A stretch of 64,000 bases of DNA, taken from NCBI GenBank assembly GCA_036346205.1, contig JARFJB010000974.1, forward strand, positions 1,650,001 to 1,714,000, in the 5' to 3' direction. A program made the translations under genes and the position numbers. The notes beneath the pieces were generated by a model that was not told the DNA's origin, searched no databases, and saw nothing but the letters and a program-made list of their open reading frames with translations. The DNA is from Vesta saturnalis (taxonomy: Eukaryota > Arthropoda > Insecta > Coleoptera > Lampyridae). Positions 45,830-57,541 of this stretch are shown here, one piece after another (the stretch's first letter is position 1; every line of letters begins with the position of its first letter).

Positions 45830-46850
45830 TTTCTGTCTCTTTATTCTGCGGTAAAACTATTGTTACGGATTTTCCCTCTTGTTTATAATTTAACACTGAT
45901 AACTATTCACAGATTCACACCAACTTTATTTAAAACCAATAAAGTTAACAAAACAACACAAATATTCACTTTCTCAACACTTTTTAACTATTCCGCTTTT
46001 AAATCTCGCGCCTCGCTTTTTATTCGCCGTATGCAACTTCGTATCCTGCACTATCTACTGTACTGTACTGTCTGTCTTCGCGCCGGATAGGCAATTTTAT
46101 ATACCCTTTTTGAGCCTAGAAATTGCCAGAACATTCTCATCCCCGGTTCCCGATTTTCTCGATTTTTCTCGAAGAAAACCAGTGGCGTTTCGTTACACTA
46201 TTAAATAGGACACTGTCGCTAGACAAGAGAGTTTCAACCACTTGATAGTTTTGCACGAACTGCACTCGGGCGTGACATTTTTCCGTACACTGACGATCCC
46301 GAGTCTCGTTCAGGCAACTTTTGTTTTAACTTGTTGGTGCAGGTCTTACGTACGTTATAAGAGTATTTATTTCGGATTCTGATGTAGGATTTTGTATTGA
46401 ATGTTTCAAAATATTTCACACTAAAACTACTTATTGAGTAAATTTATTTTAATTAATTAATAGGATTAAAAAAATGTAGTTAAATGAAAACAAAAAAAAA
46501 GTGACAATTTTTTTACCATTTTTCTCAAAAATGTCCGACTGTTAAGTGGTTGAATCGAACACTAAAAATTGACGCACCCTAAGAGTAAATCGAATACTCG
46601 TTTTTATCCAATTCTGGTGTGCACCAATGCATTAAATGCATAGATCGAAAACGCTATTAATATATATTTAGCACTATGTCAGTTTTTCAAACAGCTTTAT
46701 TTTTTGCTGATGAAATATATTTTAGTGACAAAGGACACGCGAATAATTTTATTTATTAGAGCTTATTAATTAATTTTAAAATATTCATAAAAGAAACCAA
46801 ACGGCCACAACAACAAACAAAATATATAAAACAGATAACAAAAAAAAATA
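45830..46850. other. hAT 5' untranslated/promoter side
   Basis: Non-coding sequence between exon 1 and the element's 5' end. Less AT-rich near 46000-46170. No additional gene is visible. Confidence 0.35.
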
Positions 46851-47204
46851 TGCAGAACAGAAAAATATGTATATTTTAGGTTTAATTTTTTGTTTAATAA
46901 AATTTAAAAATTATTTAATTAATTTTTGTTCTTCCAGGGGGGGGGGCAGTTGCCCCTCCCTGCCTCTCGCTGGCTACGCCCATGCATGGAAATCTACATA
47001 AATAGAGGAAGTAAAAAAAATAACGTGGATTTATTCCATTCGAACCGTGTAACTAGCGCCCTCTAGGAGTATCATAAAAAATTATGACAGATTCGTGTTT
47101 ATCGCCCTTAAAAAACTAAAGTGTACCAAATTTGAATTCAACACATTCTGCTGTTTTCTTACTATTACTAATTTTCAAAAATAATGTACCAACTTTAACG
47201 CACT

Positions 47205-47315
47205 ATATCTCGTTTGCTTTTAACATTTTACTAACGCGTGTTTTTGTTAAACGACCTATTTTAATCACATCTTTTTACAGTTGCCGTATTGTCCATTAGT
47301 TATGGGACACCCTGT
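47205..47315 (-). repeat. Mariner-type terminal repeat, inverted partner of 27811-27905
   Basis: Ends ATTAGTTATGGGACACCCTG followed by TATTATA. It is the inverted copy of 27811-27905, 19.3 kb away. Confidence 0.7.
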
Positions 47316-47319
47316 ATTA

Positions 47320-47885
47320 TAAAGGTTGGTTGAAACTGGCTTGTAGTAAATATTAAATAACGATTCAATTGTAACTTTAAAAGCGAAGAAAAAAATTAAG
47401 ATAAGGACTCATCCTCAATGAACAATTTGTTTTAAAGATTGAATAGGGAAAGTCAAGATTCTCAACAATACTTTTGTACTTTTGTACTTTATATACAATA
47501 TAAACGTCTTCTTTAGACAAGTACGAGTAAAACAAAGGAAGTAGAGATACACTGACATAGGAAATGCTTATTTGTTTAAGGTTTTGAATTCATATTAAAA
47601 CAAAATATAAAGGTTTTTACATGTTTCGTAGACTGTTTATGTGACATACCCTTATCATAACTCCTATTTGTAGTAAGCATTTGTGTAATGCATTTAGTTG
47701 ACAAACACCATATTTTGCTTCAGGCATGGTATTATGGATATCATTTTAACCGTAACAATTTAATGTATATTTTGATGAAAGTGTTATGGTTTTCCTAAAG
47801 GATCTGCTACTAAAAAATAATTCATGACATGTAGCATTCTGAAACCAGAAATATTAATTTGTAAAAGAGTTTCATAGAAAACAAT
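47320..47885. other. AT-rich stretch, nothing recognised
   Basis: No frame, RNA gene or repeat identified. Confidence 0.4.
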
Positions 47886-47889
47886 AAAA

Positions 47890-48680
47890 GTCTTAATGAA
47901 AATGTAAACTTTCACCATTATTACACATAATTAAAATACCTACCTTATAAACGTATAAAGCCAACTATACAATTTTAGTAAAGGATAATTAGACCCTTAA
48001 TAAATTAAATGTTATTAAACTGAACAGAACAGAACACCCTCTAACAGTCGAAGGCTAACAGTGAAAAATATTATGATCAAAAAGAAAATTTAACAAAATT
48101 TAATCAAATTATCATGTAAGTGAAAAGTTGTGAAGAACATTAATTTGAAATTGATAAAAGCATTAACAACTAGAAACTTGACAATTAAAGATATAGTCAA
48201 ATCTAACAAAGAAATATTTTTTTGTTAATAATTACAATTATTACTTTACAGTGAATACAAAACGTAGTACGTTGAATTTTAACTACATGTTAAATTATTA
48301 TAGTGCTGTCGCAACTTAACCTACAATTGGTACAGTATTTATTTCAATGTCTAGCAAAAAATGCAGCAAAAAACCTAGCCATACCAGAAGCCAAAATTAA
48401 AACTAAAATGTATCATTGTGTTTTTTTAATTATAAGGTGCCAAAATAATCTTTTTGCCTACTGTAGGTCTCAATAGCGTCACGTTATAAACGAACATAAC
48501 AATTAGATAATATTTCCATATTATCAAATTGAATATCATGATTTGAATTATATAAAGGATGCTCAGCTACCGCAGATTTTTCTGGTTGACTTAACCTATC
48601 AACTCTGATATATTGTTTACGTCTTGTATCAAAGCTACGTTTTGTGGTTCCACACGAGAAAGATAATTTACACACTCCGG
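47890..48680 (-). pseudogene. Penelope-like element 3' end with GIY-YIG nuclease tail
   Basis: The minus-strand frame 48675-48484 reads CGTTKRSFDTRRKQYI and LSQPEKSAVAEHPLYNSNHD. The first block fits the second half of a GIY-YIG nuclease (usually YIG-T-T-K-R, R-x-x-E-H) and the second the conserved KSAVAEH block of arthropod Penelope-like elements. The rest to 47890 is 3' untranslated sequence shared with 25795-26640 and, inverted, 56590-56965. RT sequence is absent, so this is another 5'-truncated copy. Confidence 0.78.
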
Positions 48681-48689
48681 AAGATGATA

Positions 48690-49110
48690 ATAGATATGAA
48701 ATTACATTAGATGGTCAGCTGCTTCACTTTTTGTAAAAGTCCTTCTAAAAGAAGATATTGAATATAATCTTCATATTTTTTCCAAAGGATATAACAGTTC
48801 CTTTTCAGCACTATCTTACAACGACTTATTTTCAGTGGAATAACAAATTCTATGAACAGCATGGAGAAGTGGCACTACATGAATTCGTAATTTTTACTTT
48901 TCAACCTACATATCCGTATAGTAACATACTTGAAGTGTATTTGACACAATTGACATATGTCATTGAATAGTTTCAGGAAAGAGAGATAAAATACTCCTTG
49001 GTATTGATTAACATGCATTTTAATTTTAATTTAACCCACGACGTAATTTTAGCACATAACCTCACTATCTTGCATTAAAGAGGTAGGTAATATTTATTTT
49101 TATTTCACTA
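48690..49110. other. AT-rich stretch, nothing recognised
   Basis: The 70-codon frame at 48758-48970 has no recognisable family. Confidence 0.35.
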
Positions 49111-49116
49111 TTGTAA

Positions 49117-49330
49117 TGGAAAAATTACAGTGTGTGGAAAATGCTCTGGGTATATCTGTTGCCACAGTGAAGTAAGTCTCGCAGTTGATCTAATCCAATG
49201 TTATCCAATCCAGGTAAGAAACGACCTCGTAAAGAAACCAAATAAAACGATCTGCCAGAACCATCCAAAATGTGCATTACGAATACATGTACAATAGGTA
49301 CGCATACAGTGAGTACAATCTAACGAATAC
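49117..49330 (+). pseudogene. Possible N-terminal relic of an IS630-like arthropod transposase
   Basis: Reads ENALGISVATVK, then PGKKRPRKETK and NDLPEPSKMCITNT in a shifted frame. This order (a helix-turn-helix, then PGKKRPRK and DLPE) resembles the N-terminus of a common arthropod DDE-type protein family. No catalytic part follows. Tentative. Confidence 0.35.
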
Positions 49331-49689
49331 ATATTCCCACATATGTATGTGTAATATGTCGAAGACAAATAGTACTTAGGGATAAAACATGGATCTACTC
49401 AAAGAAATCCAGGCATGTCGCGGCAAAATGAAGACGAAAAGAATGCACAGAAACCTCAGGCCTATGAAGGTAAATGCTTTATTGTTATGCATGCGTGTTG
49501 CACCACAAAATTTATAGACAATGCATCCCTATTATTTGCTACAAAATCATGAAAAGAGTATTAGCATGGTTAAATCAATGGTGATCTGTTTAATAAATGG
49601 CTTATTGGACACTTGTTAAATAACACAAAGTCTAAGATGATTTCGAAAAAATATTAGTCGGACAAAGAAAATGTGACTGTGGTAATAGA

Positions 49690-49944
49690 TTGAAGACTTA
49701 GAAAAATAAGCTCCAACAACTACCGGATGGGAGAGAGTACAAACAAATACCAAAAGACCCCACTCCATCAATCGAAAGACGGATATACCAGACCCTAGCA
49801 AAACACAAGGGGGAGTTCTCCCCACGCTACAGCAAACCTCCTCATTTGTACGGCCTACCAAAGATTCATAACGAATGAATTCCTCTAAGATCAATTGTGA
49901 GCTCGACATCGCGAGCCTATTCAGAAATGTGCCCACTAACTATA

Positions 49945-50014
<70 letters not shown>

Positions 50015-50112
50015 GTGTATACATATAGAAAACTTTGAACACGAAGCGAAGCGAAAAAACCAAGGATGCGGCTTAGATACGTGGACAATACCTTCGTAGT
50101 TTGAATTGTTTT
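49690..50112 (+). pseudogene. Penelope-like reverse transcriptase, N-terminal part
   Basis: The plus strand reads KQIPKDPTPSIERRIYQTL, KGEFSPRYSKPPHLYGLPK (the SPPHLYGLPKIHK fingers block of Penelope RTs) and IPLRSIVSS. A (TA)n tract (49950-50012) replaces the middle of the domain. After it FEHEA and LRYVDNTFVV appear; the latter is the catalytic YVDDTF box with the second Asp changed to Asn. The sequence stops abruptly at about 50112, where a Ty3/gypsy-like fragment begins, and resumes at 53222. Confidence 0.85.
49950..50012. repeat. (TA)n microsatellite
   Basis: About 31 TA units inside the Penelope reverse transcriptase relic. Confidence 0.97.
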
Positions 50113-50572
50113 TAATTGAAATCGTAACGCTGTTCATGAGTCTACGAAATTTTCACCTTCCTTTTTGGCGTTTGGTCGGACAGTTCCAATTTCTGGAGAT
50201 TTTTATGGTCGACTAAAGGATTTTAAAGAGGATGATTTATTTATTACAAACCGTGAACAATTAGTTCAAGATTTAAATGAACTTTCACCCGTTTTTAAAC
50301 AAGTTAAACAAAATTTACAAGCAGCTTACGAAAGAAATTCAAAATCTTACAATTTGCGACGTCGTCCGTTGAAATTAAATGTTGGCGATTTAGTTTGGAA
50401 AAAGAATTTTACTTTATCTGATGCGACTAAAAATTATAGTCAAAAATTAGCTCCTAAATTTATTGAAGCAAAAGTTATTGAGGTGTTAGGTCCAACTACA
50501 TACCGATTGGCCACCCCCATTGATAATAAACCATTAGTTGTTTTTCATGTTAAAGATTTAAAACCCCATTAG
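50113..50572 (+). pseudogene. Ty3/gypsy-like integrase C-terminal part
   Basis: STKFSPSFLAFGRTVPISGD is the end of the integrase core (the T-x-x-S-P-x-x-L-x-F-G-R block). A helical linker follows (LVQDLNELSPVFKQVKQNLQ) and then a GPF/Y- or chromodomain-like end: LKLNVGDLVWKKNF, LAPKFIEAKVIEVLGPTTYR and FHVKDLKPH. Integrases join the cDNA ends to the target. The catalytic D-D-E residues lie upstream and are absent. The remaining 135-codon frame is uninterrupted and ends in a natural-looking stop (TAG, 50570). Confidence 0.82.
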
Positions 50573-52057
50573 TTCTTATTTTTTCTTATTCTTTTTCTAT
50601 TTTTAATATTTTTGAGATTTTTACATTCTGGTTTTCTTATTTACATTTTAATTATTTTGATAATTTTTCAACGTAATTTTATTTTTGTGCTTATTTCGCA
50701 CATTATTTTATTTTATATTTTTGTGGCTTTGAAAACCTCTTATTTTATTTTTGCTACATTTGTTTAGCACGATGGTTGATATTTAGATCACATCGTGCGA
50801 TTATTTTGCCGATTTTTTGGGACATTAGTTCTCGGGCAGATTATCTTCTTTTATTGGATTTACAATTTGCTATTGTTACAATAGTAAAATTTAAGATAAC
50901 CATTTTGAGTTTACTTCTGATCGTTAATTTAACGTGTAATTTTCAAACTCTTAACCGTTGATAAGAAAACTAGTAATGCTTGTATACATTTTTATTTTTT
51001 ATTTGATTTAGTTATTTTAGTTTCCCTGAAATTGTTTTTAAAATTCTAGCTTTTGACTATTCCTGATTTGTCTAGTGTTACTATTCTTGGACAGTGCTTG
51101 AGGACTTCGGTTCGCCTCGTGTCAATCTCGTTTAGTTCACTTCCCGATTGTGACTTCCTGATTATGACGTTTTGGTAGTTTTAGGAGGGGGTTGTGTTCG
51201 TAAGAATGCATATCCTTCTTTTTGCTACCTCACCTAGATTTCGATTTATTTACAAAACGTGCGTGTTAGTTAGGGGTATGTTTAGTCTTGGACGACGACT
51301 GTGGAACAACATGAAACCTGAATCTCGTGAAGGGTAGAGTGGCCTCTCTTGTTCTCCACGACGAATCATCCTGAGCTAATTTGCCATGGAAATAATCGTA
51401 TCTTGGATTTACCGATTTTGACTCACCGAACGTGTCTGTGGTGGTTGTGTGATGTACCTAGGAGGCTTGGATTGAGATCACCGGGGTATGGTAATGGAAC
51501 CGCTCTCTCTCGGCCTCAAGTCTCGCGATTATTTTTGTGGTTTGTCCTAAAGGATTTTTTTGACTCTCGAGTGGAGTAGCATTTTGCCGTGATTTTTTAA
51601 TCGTTGCACCGAAAACTGTTCCCGGGTTCCCCGTCCGCTAACCCTTCAGGTCATGGTTGGTTTCCGTTCTTTTTTACCTTAGCTTCAATTTTTTTACCGG
51701 ATTATCATTTTGCTCCTCTGATGGTGGTTTGCTTCACAAACCCCACCAGCTACTTATACTTTTACTTTATTTTAGGGTTCGGGTCCTCTGTTTCGACTAG
51801 TGGCGTGTGCGGGTGGTAGCGCGTCATTAGCTTTTATGGTGTTGCCAGGGGTCTTTCCTGACCAACATCACCACATTTTCCGTACTTCTTCGTACATTTC
51901 CTTTTTTTTTCATTTAAATTTTATTTTGGTATTAGTGTTTACATTTTACTTGAATTTTAATTAGTTTTAACATTTTTTATTTTCTTAAATTTTACTAAAT
52001 TCAATTATTAGCTTAGTGTTTGGAATCTCCGCTTTGGTGATCTTCGAGTCCAAATTT
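50573..52057. other. Decayed 3' internal region of the LTR element
   Basis: No env-like domain is visible. A GCACGATG...CATCGTGC hairpin lies at 50768-50799, and an extra purine tract (TTTTAGGAGGGGG) at 51180-51192 resembles the true polypurine tract at 52054. Frames at 51349-51579 and 51604-51819 are not recognised. Confidence 0.4.
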
Positions 52058-52066
52058 TAGGAGGGG

Positions 52067-53005
52067 GTGTGTAACAACCCTTTTTTGTGTTGTATTAAAA
52101 TATACCTTAATTTAAGGTTTTCCATTCATTTAGTTGGAAAAAATTTTAATTATTGAAATTTAGGTATGAGGTAGGCATATCTTAATAGTGCATACTTTCG
52201 TAAAGATTTATATTCCCACTTTAAATTTTCTCCTGCTCAAATACGTTTACGCAATACGTCATCGTGACGTAATTCCTTGCGCAAATACTTGGGCGCTCGA
52301 CCGCATGGTCTAACTTCCTAAGCATCCATTTTGCACTTCCTGATGCACCTTGCAGCAGGAAGCGTTGTTGTTTTTGGGGTTTTCCCTAAATTTATGTGAA
52401 AGTGCCATAAATTTTATGGTAAGATATCTTTTAACTTGTTATACTAAAAATTAAAACATTTGCTCTTTTCAGGCACTTTTCTTTTTTTTACTACATTTTT
52501 TTTGTACTTTGATTACATTTTAAGTACGCATATAATTTTACTGTTGCGTACGTTTCCATTTTATGATTGCAAATTTTAATGGAAAATTTCAAGAAATGCA
52601 TTAAACGAATTATTCCAATTTAAAGAAGAAATTTTTAAGAAATAATTCCTGTTTTGGGTGTGGCTGATAACAAAAGCATTGTTATTGCGCAATTACACAA
52701 GGATTACGTCATTTTGGTATGCGTTTCCGCATCACATGTTTTATAATACCAGGGATCCTCAAGAAGTTTTGTATGTATTGCACAGGTATAATGTTAATGA
52801 TTTTTTAGTATTTTAAGGTTTTTACATTTAGTTTTTAAGAAATATTTTATTTAATCATCTCATCTTTTGTCAATAAACATAATTGTATATTGTTATTTTT
52901 TACATTTTGATCAATCTTATTGTTAACTAACTCGGTTTAGTTGTTCCGAGATAAGTAAAAATAACTTGTTGCCCGAGATCATTTTATTAGTTTTACATTT
53001 CATTT
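52067..53005 (+). repeat. Candidate 3' LTR
   Basis: Begins TGTGTAACAACCC directly after the purine tract. Contains a TGACGTAAT site (about 52267) and AATAAA (about 52873). The end is uncertain: TTTTACA near 53000 is the best TG...CA-type match. There is no second LTR to confirm the borders. Confidence 0.5.
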
Positions 53006-53221
53006 TTATTATTTATGTTGAGTGAAAATAACAGCAGATTTAGTGGTAATTGAGCAAATCAAAATTATTGAACTGGCCCACTTTAATTTACAGACTAGAG
53101 ACGAAGGCACTATTGTGGTGAATGGTTGTATCTCCAGTCAATTTGACGATTTGTGTTTAGGAGAACTTATTTGTTTATTTTATTATTCATTATTACTTAC
53201 ATTTATTTTTTATTAAACCAT

Positions 53222-53365
53222 TTACCCCTCTATTTTACATGGCATCACGGTAAGCATAAGCTGGATGAATTCCTAGATCATCTGAATAGCCACGCACCCT
53301 CCATAAACCTCAAAATGGAATTGGAGTCGGAACAAAGCTATATACTTGTACACTGGCCATTTCTC
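53222..53365 (+). pseudogene. Penelope-like reverse transcriptase, continuation
   Basis: WHHGKHKLDEFLDHLNSHAP and INLKMELESE follow the YVDNTF box in intact Penelope RTs. The piece is therefore the other half of 49690-50112, split by the Ty3/gypsy-like fragment. It decays after SYILVH. Confidence 0.82.
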
Positions 53366-53369
53366 TGAT

Positions 53370-53835
53370 TTGCTTTACTTATAAGGATTTTCTTCCAAAT
53401 CTCTAGACTTTACCATTGTCGAGATAGAGCCGCTTCGTACCTTTATCAGGACACCCGGTATATAAATATTAAACATAATTTCTACAAACTAATGGATATT
53501 TACTTAAAGATAATAATGTTATTACACCTGCTAGACGTATCCATAAAGAAAAACTAGTGCTTAATGTTGGTACTGATTTTATTCTTATAATTAATGTTAC
53601 AGATAAATTGAGAAAATGCTTATTAATCATGGCATTAGGACTATTTTTTAAACCTAAAAGAAGGATTAAAAAATATTTAAGGCCACCATAAGATGTTTTA
53701 ATCTTATTATTATTTTCCGGAGTGCATAACTTATGTTGTTTTTGTGGAAAAGCACATTCAAACAACAAAACGTAGCTTACAAGATCCAAAAGAATACAGG
53801 AGAACTTATATATTAGGTTAAGTTAAATTTCTAAA
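53370..53835. other. Region with unassigned frames
   Basis: A mariner-like tip GGACACCCGGTATATA occurs at 53449. On the plus strand about 53480-53690 reads like protein (HKEKLVLNVGTDFILIINVT) but I cannot name it; the minus-strand 106-codon frame is its shadow or the reverse. Confidence 0.3.
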
Positions 53836-53839
53836 TTTA

Positions 53840-54165
53840 ACGTAATTTTTCTTTTGGTAAAATAAAACCAACAGTAGAATGGACCACTCCAATTGTTTGT
53901 TCAATGTATCGTGTAGAAATTTCTGGATTTTCTGTAGCAGCTAATAAACCATTATTTTTCTTCATTGTAGTGTTTTTTACGGGAATTTACAGGTTTTTTA
54001 GATGCACCATTTTCTCTTAAATTACTGGGAAGTTCCTAAATGTGGTTTTATAAGGGTGCTGTCTCTCTGGATATTTGTCTAAATACATCCTTGGAATTTC
54101 GCTGACATGGTATGTTACACGATAGCATATCTGTTTTTCTACATTTGAACATTGCGCCATAGTTT
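53840..54165 (-). pseudogene. DD41D mariner-like transposase, N-terminal relic
   Basis: Minus strand: MAQCSNVEKQICYRVTYHVS, PRMYLDKYPERQHPYKTTFR, then after stops NNGLLAATENPEISTRYIEQ and TIGVVHSTVGFIL. This is the two-part DNA-binding region of the DD41D family. The catalytic domain is missing; no inverted repeats were identified. Confidence 0.75.
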
Positions 54166-54439
54166 TTTTATAATAACAACCACAAATTAACTAATTTAAG
54201 TTAAATACTAGTACCACCTAATATAAAATTGTGCAATCCAAATTATGAAAGATACTGAATTACTTCCAAGCCGCCTGTTTTTATTTACTATTTTTTAGAA
54301 CATCACATTGTTGTTATGATAGCGCAGATAGAACTGTATTATGATAGCGCAGATAGAACTGTAAGATATTTATCTTTGGAGATTTATGAAATTAACTAAA
54401 TTAACTTTATAAATATGACAACGACGCTTTAGTCTAACA

Positions 54440-54960
54440 AGGTAGTTCGAATTTTTGCTCGAGTGGTGCAACTTAAACAAATTGAAGGTTAACGATTCCA
54501 AATCCGCAATTATGTCTTTCACTCGAAAACAAGACAACATTACGTTTCAATACAATATAGATAATTTCATCTTCGCTAGACCCGACACGATAACTGACCT
54601 CGGTGTAGTTTTTGACATGAAATTCAAACACACATTGAAAAACAGTTAACTCGGCATATCAAAGCCTTGGTTTGATTATAAGAAATTCCAAAAATTTGTG
54701 TTATTTTATATAACTCCTACGTCCGCTCTAAGCTAGAATATGGATTAATAGTGTGGTGTCCGTCTTACTTGATGCATGTTGATGCACTTGAAAAAGTTCA
54801 GACGCGCTTTCTGAAATATCTATTTTTTCGAACGGACAATCACTACCCACTTCAAGGTTTTCGTCAGGAGTGTTTATTGGTTGAGTATGGCTTTACCAGA
54901 TTAGAAACCAGAAGATCTGAGGTATTCCTATTTAAGGTGATATCTGGTAGACTGTGAAAA
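54440..54960 (+). pseudogene. Non-LTR reverse transcriptase C-terminal relic
   Basis: WCNLNKLKVNDSKSAIMSF and DTITDLGVVFDMKFKHTL are the thumb-proximal RT blocks, followed after a frame break by LEYGLIVWCPSYLMHVDALE and KVQTRFLKYLFFR, the C-terminal part. The same blocks appear in the relic at 6350-7310, which suggests one family. RT palm motifs are absent. Confidence 0.8.
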
Positions 54961-55710
54961 AATCTAAAGAATGATACTGTTTAGGGTTAAAGGAAGTAAT
55001 ACACGGTTGACTAGCAGTTTTTATCTCCCAGCTGCTAAACCAAATCTGCTTTTATATTCACCTCTGTATCGAATGATTTCAGTCCTTGCATCAACTGAAA
55101 ACAAGATTGATATTTTTATCTGCTCGGATTATCAAATTAAATGTAGTTTTCTCGTTCGAAACTGACTGCTTCATGTATTTTCTAATAAAACAGTCACGCT
55201 TACACAGTCTCAGCTTTTCTATATCTGGTTTAGTCAACATTTCTTAACTTCACCGTTGTTTAACTCCTGTTTAATTGGGTTACTAAGCCTGTTTCGGAGT
55301 ATAACCTAATAATAATAACCCCAGAAAAAAATAAAATAAAAATTTCAAAATTCCAATTTTTTCAAATATCTCAAAAACAAAAAATCACACATCTATTTTT
55401 TGGTGTCATTTTATTGGTCTCCTAATTAGGCAACCTTTTTTCATTCAACCGGAGTTGTATCTATTACCATTTTCGAAATCCCCATAGTAAGAGTCCTTAT
55501 CTTGGACACAGTGTATATATAGGCAATTCTACGAAAAAACCAATGTACGTCATAAATTTATTTAGCTAGTTCCAACAAATTATTCATGCTACTGTTTCGT
55601 ATGTCCTCATGACTCAAAACGAGATAGTTATAATTTAGAACGTTGGTACTACTTACATAAATTAATGACGATTCATTCAGATTCCGGTGAGTTTATAGTC
55701 CCGTCCTTTG

Positions 55711-55990
55711 TCAGTTTCCGTATGTTATCCTATTATATTCGGTGGTCCTCGTTCCAGAAACGCTCCGCGATTCTTGTTCTCTTTGCTTCGCCTTTGCGTA
55801 TGTTATTCTTGTGTTTCTAAGTTCTAACTTTGAGTGGTCTACGGCCCTCTTATGCATGATCTGCCGCAATCGAATTCTTGGTTGTATGCATAATTTTTGG
55901 AATTTTGGTCTTCGTTGTATGGTTTGGTTTTTTTTTAGTATTCCCCTGAGGGTTCTTGTGGACATGGAGGTAGTGCGCGCTTTCTTCACG
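55711..55990 (-). pseudogene. Penelope-like GIY-YIG endonuclease relic
   Basis: Read across two frames, the minus strand gives FDCGRSCIRGP (compare C-x-C-G-x-x-Y-I-G-E-T), NLETQE and RRSKENKN, HVW-like LERGPPNI. This is the order of a Penelope GIY-YIG domain and its tail. The active-site Tyr and Arg are not preserved. Similar pieces lie at 61306-61480 and 61907-62080. Confidence 0.5.
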
Positions 55991-55991
55991 T

Positions 55992-56585
55992 TTTGTTTTA
56001 AGTACCTAGTTGAAATGTTATTACCGTTTATGTCCTTCTTTTTAGGTTATCGTTTCCCTCTCTAGTTTAGTTTTTCCTAAGTGCTTTGACAATATCTTCT
56101 ATTTCTTTTTACTTTACCATAATTGATTTTCACATGTAAACTGGAATAAGTAGGGTTTCTACAGCTGGTAATACTCAAACTAGTAATGATAAACGAGTCG
56201 TAGCAATCATGTTTTGGGTTTTCTTACATCGTCACGGGTGATGGTCTGCTACTCGTTTTTGCAAAGCCTTTTAAACTTACTCTGTATATATTCATGAAGC
56301 AATATGCCTAGGTATCTGAAATAAGCCGTAATTAGAATTAGTTAGTCTACTTTCACTGCAGAGGGAAACATACGATTTTAATTAAAGAATTGTAAGACAG
56401 GAAGGATCATTATCAATTTGCTGTTGAAGGTCTACTAGTATAACTAACATCTTAATAATATTTCGAGGACGTTGTAACGGAGCTCTCATGTGTAAGCATC
56501 TAGTTCGGAAACATAATGTGAGCTCTGAAATACACTAATTGCTTCATTTTAAATTAAAAATCACATTATATGTACTTCATTGTTT
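55992..56585. other. No recognised gene
   Basis: Possibly decayed upstream Penelope RT sequence near 55990-56070 on the minus strand; otherwise nothing. Confidence 0.3.
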
Positions 56586-56589
56586 TTCG

Positions 56590-56965
56590 TCGTAAAATAA
56601 CAATTACAATTATTAACAAAGAACTATTTCTTAGTTAGATTTGACTAAATCTTTAATTCGTATATCAAATTTCTATTTGACTGCTTTATCAATTCCAAAT
56701 TAAATTTTTAACAGCTTTACACTTGCATTACAATTTGATTACATTTTGTTAAACTTGCTCTTTGATTATGCCATTTGTCACTGTTAGCCTTCAACCGTTA
56801 GCTGGTGTTCTGGTATGTTATCTTCACGGCAGTTCAATAATATTTAATTTATTAAGGATCCAGTTATTCCTTACTAAAATTATATTCCATAGTTGGCTTT
56901 ATACGTTTGTCAAACTGTTGTATTAATAGCAGACTTATGTTAACGTTTACATCTTCTTGATATTT
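56590..56965 (+). repeat. Penelope 3' untranslated repeat (inverted third copy)
   Basis: Inverted relative to 25795-26640 and 47890-48680. Shared blocks include GTTAGCCTTCAACCGTTAGC, GTGTTCTGGTATG and ATAGTTGGCTTTATACGTTT. No coding part remains. Confidence 0.65.
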
Positions 56966-56969
56966 CATA

Positions 56970-57535
56970 AATTTGTTCTAACATCTTAAACAGTTCTTAA
57001 AGATTTTGCCACTACTGAGGACTATCACCATAATTGTTATCGAAACGTATAGATGTGTATACCATATAAAAAATAAAAATACACATTTTAAAACGCCATA
57101 AGCTAAGTGTTTTGATAATTGCCTTTATTCCAATACCTCAATTTTTAAAATACAAACAGTAAAATAAAAATATAATTTTAATAACAGTACCAATAGTAGA
57201 GAGCTCATAATAAAATTAAATTCGAACTTATTAGAATCACAATGCGAAGTTCAGCATAGCTGCTCTTTCACTTAATCTTGATTTTTATTTTGTAAATTAT
57301 CAAAATTGAAATGATAAAGCATGAAAAATAAGAACAACGCAAACTTATGCCATATGGCATAGAAATTTCATACATTTGGCCTAAAGAAAAATAACATACG
57401 AAGTACAATGAATAATAAATCACATTTTGGTAAACATAGTGAAGCTGCATAAAATTCGTCAATTGGGTTTCATGTTTCCTTCTGCGTTTAAAAAGTGGTT
57501 TAGTCGAAAGAAATGGATTAAAGCGAATTAAATTT
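56970..57535. other. AT-rich stretch, nothing recognised
   Basis: No frame or repeat identified. Confidence 0.4.
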
Positions 57536-57541
57536 TTTAAG

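Larger units (their letters stand above)
42720..46983 (-). mobile_element. hAT-superfamily element
   Basis: The 5' end at about 46983 reads, on the minus strand, GGGCGTAGCCAGCGAGAGGC followed by a GGGGCAACTGCCCCCC hairpin, a common hAT terminus. The 3' end lies in the G run at 42719-42727; its own terminal CA...GGCG block is missing or altered. The transposase gene fills the middle. An 8-bp target duplication could not be identified. Confidence 0.75.
50113..53005 (+). mobile_element. Ty3/gypsy-like LTR retrotransposon, 5'-truncated
   Basis: Contains the C-terminal third of an integrase, a 1.5-kb untranslated or decayed stretch, a polypurine tract AGGAGGGGG (52058-52066) and a candidate 3' LTR starting TGTGTAACAACCC. 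Gag, protease, RT and the 5' LTR are missing. It interrupts the Penelope RT relic between the YVDNTF box and the HGKHKLDEF block. Confidence 0.72.
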
